Part shown: positions 1 to 7,335 of the stretch, one piece after another
Position numbering within the stretch: the stretch's first letter is position 1
How the letters are laid out: each line of letters starts with the position of its first letter
Source of the DNA: an uncultured Lachnospiraceae bacterium
GTDB taxonomy: Bacteria; Bacillota; Clostridia; Lachnospirales; Lachnospiraceae
Assembly (NCBI GenBank): GCA_947628025.1
Contig: CANQYH010000054.1
Span: 1-14,072, forward strand
DNA length: 14,072 nt
Direction: 5' to 3'
Notes under the pieces: generated by a model
Databases searched by the model: none
What the model was told of the DNA's origin: nothing
Seen by the model: only the letters and a program-made list of their open reading frames with translations
Program-made: the position numbers and the translations under genes

Positions 1-1
1 C

Positions 2-1060
2 ACCATCGGAAACAGAGGGCGGGAGTATTGGGACCTGGCCTGCGATATTGCGATGGAGTCGATCATAGACGGGATGTATCAGGCCTGCGTCCATGTGCCG
101 CCGTCGCCGTTTCGCCGGGAAACGTATCTGCGGCTGAGGCAGAAGCTGCGCGTGCTGACCGCAGAGGGGATCTATAAGGAGCTTCAGGGAATGGGTCTGA
201 CTGAGGCGCAATATTTGCGGCTGGCGCAGGAATTTCGGACCGACAGCCACGATCTCTGGTATGAGGAGGATACGCGGCGGCAGGCCGTTCCCCGGCAGGG
301 CCGCTGGAAAGACAACCGGGAAAAGCTGCAGACCCGGATGGAGGCCATGTCCCAGGAGGAATCCCAGTCGGGGTCTTCCCCGGAGCTTCTGGACCAGGTG
401 CGGATCGAGAATCGGGAACGGTACGATTACCGGCGCTTCCTGCGGAAATTTGCGGTGCTGAAAGAAGAAATGCAGGTGGACGACGACGCGTTCGACTATG
501 CGTATTATATGTATGGGATGGAGCATTACGGCAATATGCCGCTGATCGAACCGCTGGAATCCAAAGAGATCTTTCGGGTCGAGGATTTTGTGATCGTGGT
601 CGATACCTCCATGTCCTGTTCCGGCGGGCTGGTGCGGCGTTTCCTGGAAGAGACGTATGAGGTCCTGAGCGAATCGGAGAGCTATTTTAAGAAGGTCAAT
701 ATTCACATCATCCAGTGCGACGATCAGGTGCGCTCTGACGTGCGGATCGCCAGCCGGGAGCAGATGGAAGAATATATGAGAGAGTTTACGATCCAGGGCA
801 TGAGCGGCACGGATTTCCGGCCGGCGTTTGAATATGTGGACCGGCTGCGCGCTCAGGGGGCTTTCACGAAGCTGCGGGGGCTTCTCTATTTTACCGACGG
901 CAAAGGGATCTACCCGGTGAAAATGCCGCCCTATGACACGGCGTTTGTGTTCATCCAGGATCAGTATCAGGACGAATCGGTCCCCGCCTGGGCGATGAAA
1001 GTGTTTTTGGAGGCGGAGGATGCGCAGGCGGGCGCGCCCAGACATATTTTGCAGCCGTGA
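2..1060 (+). CDS. VWA-like / DUF2201 putative metallopeptidase protein (5' end cut by window)
   Basis: The reading frame is open to the left edge, so the ATG at 53 is internal and the true start lies outside the window. The visible 352 residues begin with a REYWDLACDIAMES segment, typical of the end of the metallopeptidase-like N-terminal domain of DUF2201 proteins; the zinc-binding part would lie upstream. A charged middle region follows (about residues 60-170 counted from the ATG at 53). The rest is a von Willebrand A-type domain: VIVVDTSMS gives the DxSxS metal site (Asp184, Ser186, Ser188), SGTDF gives the conserved Thr (253), and FTDG gives the second Asp (282). The MIDAS therefore looks intact. 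Family members are usually encoded beside a MoxR-type AAA+ ATPase and are thought to act with it as chaperone-like or metal-insertion partners, though the cellular role is not established. The gene ends in front of a strong hairpin. Family call fairly sure; function unknown. Confidence 0.85.
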   Translation, partial: TIGNRGREYWDLACDIAMESIIDGMYQACVHVPPSPFRRETYLRLRQKLRVLTAEGIYKELQGMGLTEAQYLRLAQEFRTDSHDLWYEEDTRRQAVPRQGRWKDNREKLQTRMEAMSQEESQSGSSPELLDQVRIENRERYDYRRFLRKFAVLKEEMQVDDDAFDYAYYMYGMEHYGNMPLIEPLESKEIFRVEDFVIVVDTSMSCSGGLVRRFLEETYEVLSESESYFKKVNIHIIQCDDQVRSDVRIASREQMEEYMREFTIQGMSGTDFRPAFEYVDRLRAQGAFTKLRGLLYFTDGKGIYPVKMPPYDTAFVFIQDQYQDESVPAWAMKVFLEAEDAQAGAPRHILQP

Positions 1061-1096
1061 CGCAGTTCCGTCCGTTCCTGCTTCATTTGACAAAGG

Positions 1097-1128
1097 AAAA
1101 CACGGCCCCTCTTAAAAGGCCGTGTTTT
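1097..1128. terminator. Bidirectional intrinsic terminator between convergent genes
   Basis: AAAACACGGCC (1097-1107) pairs perfectly with GGCCGTGTTTT (1118-1128) around a 10-base loop. The A/T ends of the stem give a U-rich 3' side on either strand, so it can end both the VWA gene (+) and the LysR gene (-). The LysR stop codon (1112-1114) lies inside the loop. Confidence 0.85.
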
Positions 1129-2068
1129 CTGTGATCCGTATAAATTCTTCGATGCACCGGGTCCGGAGCCGGTTCTTTCGGTAAAACATATTGACGGTGC
1201 GCCGCGCGAATTCCGGCAGCAGCCGGTAGTAGGTGACGCTTTCGTCGGTCTGCATGTTCCGGGCCACGCAGTCGCTGACAAAGGTAGCCGCGACCCCATG
1301 ACTGCACAGAGAAAAAGCGGTGGACGGCTGATCGACTTTCAGCACCACCTGCGGAGAGATCCCGTAGTGGAAAAATAACTGCTCCGCCCGCTGCCGCGTA
1401 TCGTTGCCGCTGTGCAGCAGTATAAACGGCAGGTCTTTCAGTTCGTCCAGCGGCACCACCGGGATCTCGTCGGTGCGGTGACGGTCCGACAGGATGTCCG
1501 ATGTGTGAAGCTGATAGGAAACCAGTTCCTGGTTGATGGGCCAGAGACTGGGGATCGCCAGCAGCACATCCTCGTCGATCAGGTGGATGCGGCAGTAATC
1601 TTCCGGAGCCAGTACCCGGTTGTCCACCATCAGATCTAGGATGCTCTCGGAAAGCTGCTTTTCCAGCTGCTGGCTGCCGGCCTCGACCAGGCGGACCTCT
1701 ACGCCGGGATAGAGCCGCGCGAACTCGGAAAGCACCGGGATCATGACATGACTCAGGTAGATGCCGCTCCCGCCTACGGACAGGTGACCGGTGATCAGCT
1801 CGTCCAGCTGCTGGATGCGCGATTCAAAATAATTCTCGATATCCATGATCTTCTCGATCGCCTGGATATATTCGATGCCGTCTTCCGTCAGACGGATCGG
1901 AATAGAACTGCGGTCAAAGATCTCCACGCCGATGCGGTGCTCGATCTTGCGGATCGTGGCGCTCAGAGAAGATTGACTGATGTATAGATTTTCGGCGGCC
2001 TTGGAAAAGCTGCGGGTCTTATACACCTCGTAAACATACCCATACCCATTAAATAGTTTATCATTCAT
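1112..2068 (-). CDS. LysR-type transcriptional regulator
   Basis: A 318-residue protein of normal LysR length. The N-terminal winged helix-turn-helix is clear at about residues 3-63 (SFSKAAENLYISQSSLSATI, then the IGVEIFDR wing). The C-terminal part has the alternating strand/helix pattern of a periplasmic-binding-protein-like effector domain; the ligand is unknown. The frame is open to an ATG at 2119, but the longer start is rejected: its first codons contain a TTGAAA-17-TATAAT promoter (2091-2119), which places transcription start near 2084. The ATG at 2068 has GGGGGT about 9 bases upstream. The gene lies downstream of the sugar-transport genes on the same strand, separated from them by a candidate RNA and a terminator, so it is probably its own unit. 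Whether it controls the transporter is unknown. Its stop codon falls inside the terminator loop shared with the VWA gene. Confidence 0.9.
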   Translation of the reverse strand: MNDKLFNGYGYVYEVYKTRSFSKAAENLYISQSSLSATIRKIEHRIGVEIFDRSSIPIRLTEDGIEYIQAIEKIMDIENYFESRIQQLDELITGHLSVGGSGIYLSHVMIPVLSEFARLYPGVEVRLVEAGSQQLEKQLSESILDLMVDNRVLAPEDYCRIHLIDEDVLLAIPSLWPINQELVSYQLHTSDILSDRHRTDEIPVVPLDELKDLPFILLHSGNDTRQRAEQLFFHYGISPQVVLKVDQPSTAFSLCSHGVAATFVSDCVARNMQTDESVTYYRLLPEFARRTVNMFYRKNRLRTRCIEEFIRITENTAF

Positions 2069-2090
2069 AAACAATGCTACCCCCACACCT

Positions 2091-2119
2091 ATTATAGCAT
2101 AAAAATTCAGAATTTTCAA
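2091..2119 (-). promoter_or_regulatory. SigA-type promoter of the LysR gene
   Basis: On the - strand, TTGAAA (2114-2119) is followed after exactly 17 bases by TATAAT (2091-2096), with an extended TGC before the -10. Predicted transcription start is near 2084, giving a short leader before the ATG at 2068. The -35 lies directly beside the U-tract of the upstream terminator. Confidence 0.8.
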
Positions 2120-2121
2120 TA

Positions 2122-2316
2122 CAAAAATACCCGCCAGACCAGTGGGGGGACGGTCCGGCGGGATTCCCTAGTGGAAAAAGAAATAGGGGAGCGCTGCAAC
2201 AATGCAGGTAAGTATCGCTACGAATCTGCAAAGCATAATATCCGGAAGGGAGAAGAACACTCTGCTAAGAGCAGGATATTTGCAACGAAACCCAAAAAAG
2301 CAAATTGATTTTTCAT
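2122..2316 (-). ncRNA. Candidate structured small RNA or LysR leader RNA
   Basis: A transcript from the promoter at 2323-2352 would start near 2316 and end at the terminator at 2123-2162, about 195 nt. Read on the - strand it can form, in order: AATATCC paired with GGATATT, enclosing a CTGCT/AGCAG hairpin; CTGCA/TGCAG with a four-base loop, flanked by AGCG/CGCT; CCCTA/TAGGG with a 14-base loop; then the terminator stem. I cannot match it to a known RNA family. It carries an ATG-initiated 32-codon frame, but that ATG sits at the predicted transcription start with no ribosome site. It could be a free sRNA or an attenuated leader reading into the LysR gene. The short stems could also form from the other strand, although the promoter and U-tract favour this orientation. 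Confidence 0.4.
2123..2162 (-). terminator. Intrinsic terminator upstream of the LysR gene (- strand)
   Basis: On the - strand, CCCGCCGGACC (2152-2162) pairs with GGTCTGGCGGG (2130-2140), with one mismatch in an 11-bp stem and an 11-base loop. The 3' arm is followed by TATTTTTG. It would end the candidate RNA, stop any read-through from the ABC operon, and insulate the LysR promoter that begins immediately beyond it. Confidence 0.7.
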
Positions 2317-2322
2317 GATTAA

Positions 2323-2352
2323 ACTATACCATATTTTGTTATAAAAATCCAA
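2323..2352 (-). promoter_or_regulatory. Extended -10 promoter of the candidate RNA, with palindromes
   Basis: On the - strand, TTGGAT (2347-2352) lies 18 bases before TATAGT (2323-2328). A TGG immediately before the -10 makes it an extended -10. The palindrome AATAC-AA-GTATT (2351-2362) touches the -35. CTATAC (2324-2329) and GTATAG (2364-2369) form an inverted repeat around the whole promoter, compatible with regulator binding. There is no other gene in 2317-2458; the rest is AT-rich sequence with no clear terminator for the permease gene. Confidence 0.55.
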
Positions 2353-2458
2353 TACAAGTATTCGTATAGAATTATAAATAAAAATCTATAAGATAACTAT
2401 TTGTTAAACACTTGCGCGATATTCGGGAAAATCGGTAAAATTCTAATAATAATACTAA

Positions 2459-3349
2459 TTATCCTTTCACTGCGCCGATCATAACGCCTTTTGTGAAATA
2501 TTTCTGCAGGAAAGGATATATGCACATGATCGGCAGTGTGGACACGACGACGGCGGCGTATTTGATGGCCTCCGTGTACTGGCTGAACTGATCGCCGGAG
2601 TCCGCCACCTGATTCAGCATGGAATTGTTTTCCAGCAGGATCGCGCGGAGGATGTTCTGGATCGGCATTTTCGCGTTGTCCTTGATATAGATGGATGCGG
2701 CGAACCAGGCGTTCCACTTGCCGACGCCGTAGTACAAAAGCAGCACGGCCAGCGTCGGTTTCATCAGCGGTACGATGACCCGCCAGAGGACCTGGAAATC
2801 GCTGGCGCCGTCGATAAAGGCTGATTCTTTCAGGCTGTCCGGGATGCCCTCGATGGCCGTTTTGCAGATCAGCGAGTTATGGACGCTGAGCGCGCTGGGC
2901 AGGACCAGGGCCCAGATGGTATTGTAAAGCCCCAGGGACCGGATGTTCAGGAAGTTGGGGATCAGCCCGCCGCTGAAGAACATGGTGAACATGATCATCG
3001 CCACAATGGGACGTTTCCAGAGCATATTGGTGCAGGACATAAAGTAGCCGCAGAGCAGCGTCATGACGATGTTGATGGGCAGCGACAGGGCCAGGATCTT
3101 GACGGAGTTGCCGAACGCTTTCATCAGCAGCGGGTGTTCGAACACTTTCCGGTACGCGCCCGCGGTGAAATGCTCCGGCCACAGGATCAGGCCGGGATGC
3201 TTCACGATGTCGATGCTGGTGCTGAAAGAAGCCACGATCACATGCCAGATCGGGTAAAAAGTGACGATCACCAGCAGGCCCAGGATCAGGTAGATCACGC
3301 TGTCCATCAGGAGGTCGTGCAGGTGTATTTTTTTTCTTCTGGCTTTCAT
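2459..3349 (-). CDS. Carbohydrate ABC transporter permease, LplC/YtcP type
   Basis: A 296-residue integral membrane protein. Predicted membrane segments lie near residues 15-40, 80-103, 113-130, 142-160, 196-210 and 262-281. The cytoplasmic EAA loop that contacts the ATPase is at about 172-195 (SLKESAFIDGASDFQVLWRV). The C-terminal KYFTKGVMIGAVKG is characteristic of the LplC/YtcP branch of binding-protein-dependent sugar permeases. The start at 3349 is supported by GGAGGGG about 7 bases upstream. It is the last gene of the transport cluster, 18 bases after the LplB-type partner, so the two are co-transcribed and would form the heterodimeric channel. Relatives carry oligosaccharides; the substrate here cannot be read from sequence. 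No ATPase gene follows, as is common where a shared MsmX-type ATPase is used. Confidence 0.93.
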   Translation of the reverse strand: MKARRKKIHLHDLLMDSVIYLILGLLVIVTFYPIWHVIVASFSTSIDIVKHPGLILWPEHFTAGAYRKVFEHPLLMKAFGNSVKILALSLPINIVMTLLCGYFMSCTNMLWKRPIVAMIMFTMFFSGGLIPNFLNIRSLGLYNTIWALVLPSALSVHNSLICKTAIEGIPDSLKESAFIDGASDFQVLWRVIVPLMKPTLAVLLLYYGVGKWNAWFAASIYIKDNAKMPIQNILRAILLENNSMLNQVADSGDQFSQYTEAIKYAAVVVSTLPIMCIYPFLQKYFTKGVMIGAVKG

Positions 3350-3367
3350 TTACTCGCCCCTCCCGTC

Positions 3368-4294
3368 TCAGAACAGCCCGCTCTGGCCCATCTTTTTGCT
3401 GAGTTTATTGGCCGTGAGCAGGAAGAAAATATTGATCACAGAGTTAAACAGGCCGATGGCCGTCGCGTAGCTGAAATCGGTGTCGATCATACCTTTGCGG
3501 TAGACGTAGGTGGATATGACGTCCGCCACTTCGTAGGTCATGGGATTGTAGAGCAGCAGGATCTTCTCGTAACCCACGCTGAGAACGTGGCCCAGCTTCA
3601 GCACCAGCAGCATGGAGATGGTCGGCATGATGCCGGGCAGGGTGATGGAGATCATCTGGCGGATCCGTCCCGCTCCGTCTACTCTGGCGGCCTCGTACTG
3701 CTCCTGGTCGATACCGGATAAGGCGGCCAGATAGATGATGGAATCCCAGCCGATATTCTGCCAGATGCCCGACAGGATATAGATGGGATAGAAGAGGCCC
3801 TTGATGGAGAGCATGTTCAGCCGCTCGCCTCCGAACGCGGCGATGATGTCGTTGATGGCTCCGTTGGTCTGGCAGAACGAGTGGATGATGCTGCAGACGA
3901 TGACCAGGGCGATAAAATGGGGCATGTAAGTGATGGTCTGCACGGTCCGCTTGATCCATTTGTTCCGAACCTCGTTGAGGAGCAGCGCCAGCAGGATCGG
4001 GGCGGGGAACGCGAATACGATGGACAGCATACTGATCGTGAACGTATTGCGCAGCACTCTCCAGAAATTGATGTCCTTGAAGAATCTCTGGAAATTATAC
4101 AGTCCGACCCAGGGACTGCCGCTGATGCCCGCGCTGGTACGGTATTTTTGAAAGGCGATGACGATCCCGTACATGGCCTTATAATCGAATATCAGGAAGA
4201 ACAGGACTACCGGAAGAACCAGGAGATAGCGGTATTTATTCTTTCGGAAATCCCGGACGACCTTATGCGCCGCCAAGGCGATTTTTTGTGTCAC
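3368..4294 (-). CDS. Sugar ABC transporter permease, LplB type
   Basis: A 308-residue membrane protein with an N-terminal segment at about 22-42 and further helices near 75-107, 120-140, 167-190, 224-245 and 276-297. The EAA loop is at about 200-222 (YEAARVDGAGRIRQMISITL), the docking site for the ATPase. The GIVIAFQKY and VGLYNFQRFF segments near the N-terminus are typical of LplB-type permeases. The start codon is GTG at 4292-4294, preceded by GGAGGAGG with good spacing. It follows the solute-binding protein gene after ~125 bases that contain a strong hairpin, and precedes the LplC-type permease by 18 bases. Together they make the membrane part of an importer for an unidentified saccharide or related compound. 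Confidence 0.93.
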   Translation of the reverse strand: MTQKIALAAHKVVRDFRKNKYRYLLVLPVVLFFLIFDYKAMYGIVIAFQKYRTSAGISGSPWVGLYNFQRFFKDINFWRVLRNTFTISMLSIVFAFPAPILLALLLNEVRNKWIKRTVQTITYMPHFIALVIVCSIIHSFCQTNGAINDIIAAFGGERLNMLSIKGLFYPIYILSGIWQNIGWDSIIYLAALSGIDQEQYEAARVDGAGRIRQMISITLPGIMPTISMLLVLKLGHVLSVGYEKILLLYNPMTYEVADVISTYVYRKGMIDTDFSYATAIGLFNSVINIFFLLTANKLSKKMGQSGLF

Positions 4295-4348
4295 GGTATA
4301 ACCTCCTCCGAAGATAGCAGCCTGCGCGCCGGGCGCAGCCTGTGAAAG

Positions 4349-4389
4349 GGGGATGCCGCAGATATCCTGACGGAAGCTGCGGCATCCCC
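4349..4389 (-). terminator. Intercistronic hairpin after the solute-binding protein gene
   Basis: GGGGATGCCGCAG (4349-4361) pairs perfectly with CTGCGGCATCCCC (4377-4389), a 13-bp stem with a 15-base loop. On the transcribed strand the 3' side continues as CTTTCAC, only three Us, so termination should be partial. Such a stem would protect the binding-protein message and reduce read-through into the permeases. A smaller stem CTGCGC/GCGCAG lies at 4322-4338, just before the ribosome site of the LplB-type gene. Confidence 0.65.
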
Positions 4390-4418
4390 TATGGTTATCG
4401 CTTCATTGGTTTTCGGTG

Positions 4419-6188
4419 TTACTGTTTGGCCATGTAGCGGTCATAGGCGGCCTGCTCGATATCCTGGCAGGTCTGCAGTCCCATGTCGTAGAGTTCTTTG
4501 ACGAAAGCGTCGTACCCATCCAGGGACAGATCGCCGGTCATGTACTGCACGGCTACCTCGGAGATGCGGCTGGAGATCATGGACCAGGTATCGTTATACA
4601 GGGTCTGTTCGTCCTCCAGCAGGGACAGGCCGGGGATGAAATGTTTCTGGGCTTCCGAATCCTCGATCCAGGTGAAGATAGCCTGGACGGCCTCCTCGGT
4701 GTAGCGGATCTGCAGGAAACGCTCGGTCTGTACGGAGAAGCCGGTTCCCCAGACGCCGATGTATTTCTGGGTCGAAACGTTCATGCCGTCGGGATCGTTG
4801 ACGACCTGATCGGTCCACTCAGGCAGCCCCTCTTCGTCCAGATAGTAGGAAACGCCCTCGGTGCCGAAGTTCCAGTACATCATGCCCACGTCGGTGTAGC
4901 CGTAGTTGAGCCATTTCAGAGCCGCGATCATTTCTTCTTCCGAGCAGGATTTAGTGATAACGCCGCCGTGGCCTACGCATCTGGCGCGGATGTGGGTCCA
5001 GTTGACAGGCTGGTCCGGAGAGACTCTGGGATAGCCGACGCCGACCCATTTGGCTCCGTTGCCCTCGGTGGCGGCGTCCTCGGCCCAGTTGGTCAGCTGC
5101 GTGTTGGTGGTCAGGGAAACGCCGGCATCGCCGTTCAGCACTTTGGAACGCATGGCTTTCTCATCCATACTCACGCTGTCTTTGTCGATCAGGCCCATCT
5201 CGTACCATTTATGCAGCCATTCCATGTATTCTACCCACTCCGGCTGCAGCTGCGCCAGCTGTACCTTGCCGTTGTCATCGGCGTACCAGCGGGCGGTAAA
5301 GGTGCCGTATGCGCCGGTGCCGGACGCGAAACCGCCGGTGTTGATGCGGCTCAGCAGGAAGCTGAACGGAGCGATGTTGTATTTCTCTTTAAAGGTGACC
5401 AGGACGTTCTCCCAGTCTTCCATGGTGACGGGAGTATCCAGTCCGCACTCGTCCAGCCAGTCCTGACGGATGACCGGGCCGGTGTAAACGTCGTTGTAGG
5501 GACCCTCGTTGAAGGTTGCCACATCGAAGAAGCGTCCCTGGTCGGTCATGACGGTCTTTAAAACGGAACTGTATTCCGGACGGTGGATCCTCTCCCAGTA
5601 ATCCGGTGCGTAAAGCGGGAGGTAATCGGTCAGGTCCCAGATCACGCCGTCGTCGATGAGTTGCTGGCCTTCGTGGGCTTTCCAGGACTCTTTGTAAATG
5701 ATGTTGGGCAATACGTCCTCGGTCAGCAGCAGGTTGTAAGCCTCGGTAGTATTGGCGCCCGCCGCCTTGTACTGCCACTCTATATTAACGCCGGTTCTCT
5801 CGACCAGTCCGTTGTGGAACGGAGATTCCGTGTAGCTGGAATAAACGTTGGCCGGAGCGAAGTCGTTGTTGCCGTCCCATACGGTCAGCGTGGGCATATC
5901 CTGGAGCGGATAGGTGATGCCGCCGGGGGAGGTGAAATGGATGCCGTCGTTCTCCGCCGGGGCCGTGGTCTCCGCGGCAGCCGCTTCTGTCCCTGCTGCG
6001 GCTGCCGTAGTCTCTGCTGCCGCTGTGGTTGCTGCGGCCGTAGTCGCCGCCGCCGTCGTAGCGGCCTGGGTCGTCTGGGGAGCCGCGGTCGTGGATGCGG
6101 CGCCTCCTCCGTTCCCGCATCCGGCCAGGACTGCGATCATAGCTGCCGACAATGCGATGCCTGTGATCTTATGTAAGCTTTTTCTCAT
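4419..6188 (-). CDS. Extracellular solute-binding lipoprotein of a sugar ABC importer
   Basis: A 589-residue lipoprotein. The signal peptide ends in the lipobox LAGC with Cys24 as predicted lipid-attachment site. Residues ~29-78 form a low-complexity linker built of repeated ATTAA-like units plus Glu/Pro, likely a flexible tether. The mature domain (about 85-589) is rich in Trp and Tyr and has the length and layout of LplA/YtcQ-type binding proteins, which are longer than typical maltose-binding types. AGGAGG lies 11 bases before the ATG. The gene precedes both permease genes and follows the EEP lipoprotein gene by 76 bases, so all may share one transcript. It would capture the substrate at the outer face of the membrane. 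Ligand unknown; rhamnogalacturonan-type oligosaccharides are imported by some relatives, but nothing here proves that. Confidence 0.92.
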   Translation of the reverse strand: MRKSLHKITGIALSAAMIAVLAGCGNGGGAASTTAAPQTTQAATTAAATTAAATTAAAETTAAAAGTEAAAAETTAPAENDGIHFTSPGGITYPLQDMPTLTVWDGNNDFAPANVYSSYTESPFHNGLVERTGVNIEWQYKAAGANTTEAYNLLLTEDVLPNIIYKESWKAHEGQQLIDDGVIWDLTDYLPLYAPDYWERIHRPEYSSVLKTVMTDQGRFFDVATFNEGPYNDVYTGPVIRQDWLDECGLDTPVTMEDWENVLVTFKEKYNIAPFSFLLSRINTGGFASGTGAYGTFTARWYADDNGKVQLAQLQPEWVEYMEWLHKWYEMGLIDKDSVSMDEKAMRSKVLNGDAGVSLTTNTQLTNWAEDAATEGNGAKWVGVGYPRVSPDQPVNWTHIRARCVGHGGVITKSCSEEEMIAALKWLNYGYTDVGMMYWNFGTEGVSYYLDEEGLPEWTDQVVNDPDGMNVSTQKYIGVWGTGFSVQTERFLQIRYTEEAVQAIFTWIEDSEAQKHFIPGLSLLEDEQTLYNDTWSMISSRISEVAVQYMTGDLSLDGYDAFVKELYDMGLQTCQDIEQAAYDRYMAKQ

Positions 6189-6245
6189 AGTACTCTTTTC
6201 CTCCTGTGATTGAAAACAATTTCCCTAATGTATTTCAGTAACAGC

Positions 6246-6266
6246 GGCGGCCCTGCCGCCTTTTTT
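6246..6266 (+). terminator. Hairpin with U-tract in antisense orientation
   Basis: GGCGGC (6246-6251), CCT loop, GCCGCC (6255-6260), then six Ts on the + strand. This is a classic intrinsic terminator for + strand transcription, yet both flanking genes are on the - strand. On the - strand the stem is preceded by As and followed by CGCTGTT, so it would not terminate well there but could stabilise the 3' end of the EEP message. It touches the EEP stop codon (6265-6267). Confidence 0.5.
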
Positions 6267-7335
6267 AAAAATCCAGCAATGCGCAGACCGGATAGTGGTC
6301 GGAAAGCCAGACCTCTCCCTCTTTATCGTCCCATCTCTCGACCTGGGAGCATGTGATGCCCTCGGATACGAAGATGTAGTCCAGTTTGGAGGCCGGCGAC
6401 GTTTTGCCGAAATTGTGGAACGTTCCGCCCACGCTTTTGGCCAGGTCCGTGTACTGCGGCCAGTCTTCCATGACTTTCATCTCCTCGCTGGAGGGCGTCA
6501 TGTTGAAGTCGCCCGCCAGGACCACCGGGGCGTCCGGGTAGAATTCCTCGTTGTCCGCCTTGGTCAGGATCTGGATCAGGCTGTTTTTGCGCGCCAGCTC
6601 TCCCTTATGATCCAGATGGGTGTTGAAGACGCGGATCACGCGCTTTTCCTGCATGTCGTAAAACAGCGCTTCCATGCAGAGCCTGGCGTAGGCCGAGGCG
6701 CCGTAGCGTGTGCCGGGGGAGTAGGGCGTGTGGGAGAGCCAGAACGTGTCCAGAGAGATCAGGCTCAGCCGGTCCCGCCGGTAGGCGATGGCGATCTGCT
6801 CCCCGTCCAGGGTCTGGTTCCTGCCGCAGCTTAATACGTAATAACCGTCAAATTCTTCCCGCATCCAGTCGGAGGCTTCTTCCAATACCTCCTGGAAGCA
6901 GATGATGTCGGGCTGCTCTTCCCGGATCTTTTTCAGGATCAGGGGCTGGCGGTACGCGAAGCGGTTTTCCCCGTCTGTCTCTACGTCGCGCCGGATATTA
7001 AAGGTGACAAATTTTAACGTAGTCTCTTCCTCCTTGGTGTTTTCCGATGGATCTCCGGCCGCGTCGGTTTCTTCCGCGTCGCTGCCGGGGGACGGTTCCG
7101 CGACGGCGGATGATGCGCCGGCTGCTTCCGGCCGGGAGTCCGCCGGTTCGGATATTGGGCTCTCCCCGTCAGACGCAGGGGCTGTTTCGCCGTCCGTCTC
7201 CGGACCCTCTGCCATGGTTTCGGTTACGGCCTGCGTGCCGCTGCCTGGCGCGTCCGCTCCGGTTCCGCCTGCGCAGGCGGCCAGCGAGGACAGACAAAGC
7301 GCCGTGCCCAGCAGCAATGCCGTAAGTCTTTTCAT
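6265..7335 (-). CDS. Surface lipoprotein with endonuclease/exonuclease/phosphatase (EEP) domain
   Basis: A 356-residue protein starting at the ATG at 7333-7335, preceded by AAAGGAGGGG; the frame opens 18 codons earlier, but those lack a ribosome site. The signal peptide ends in LAAC with Cys21, so the product should be a membrane-anchored lipoprotein outside the cell. Residues ~22-106 are an acidic Ser/Pro/Glu/Asp/Ala linker. The catalytic domain (about 107-356) keeps the EEP signatures: FNIR (Asn113), FQEV (Glu149), NTHLDH (His240, Asp242), GDFN (Asp276, Asn278), LDYIF (Asp319) and SDHYPV (Asp346, His347). It is thus predicted to be a Mg2+-dependent phosphodiesterase or phosphatase. Substrates in this superfamily range from nucleic acids to sphingomyelin and phosphoinositides, so specificity is open. 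It lies between the AraC-type sensor and the solute-binding protein, suggesting it processes something the transporter imports. Confidence 0.88.
   Translation of the reverse strand: MKRLTALLLGTALCLSSLAACAGGTGADAPGSGTQAVTETMAEGPETDGETAPASDGESPISEPADSRPEAAGASSAVAEPSPGSDAEETDAAGDPSENTKEEETTLKFVTFNIRRDVETDGENRFAYRQPLILKKIREEQPDIICFQEVLEEASDWMREEFDGYYVLSCGRNQTLDGEQIAIAYRRDRLSLISLDTFWLSHTPYSPGTRYGASAYARLCMEALFYDMQEKRVIRVFNTHLDHKGELARKNSLIQILTKADNEEFYPDAPVVLAGDFNMTPSSEEMKVMEDWPQYTDLAKSVGGTFHNFGKTSPASKLDYIFVSEGITCSQVERWDDKEGEVWLSDHYPVCALLDF

Noticed and set aside
2218..2316. 32-codon - strand frame beginning MKNQFAFLGF with a hydrophobic stretch
   Set aside because: The ATG sits at the predicted transcription start, there is no ribosome site, and the sequence is full of short stems. 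It is better read as part of an RNA.
2281..2318. ATTTGC/GCAAAT hairpin followed by Ts on the + strand, as a terminator for a + strand RNA
   Set aside because: The stem is only 6 bp with a 16-base loop and no + strand promoter was found upstream, so the - strand reading is preferred.
4416..5561. Long + strand open frame (381 codons) opposite the solute-binding protein
   Set aside because: It is the antisense shadow of a clear lipoprotein gene. Its translation has no recognisable domain and there is no ribosome site.
5914..6213. Ala/Val-rich + strand frame resembling a membrane peptide
   Set aside because: It is the complement of the Ala/Thr codon repeats in the lipoprotein linker.
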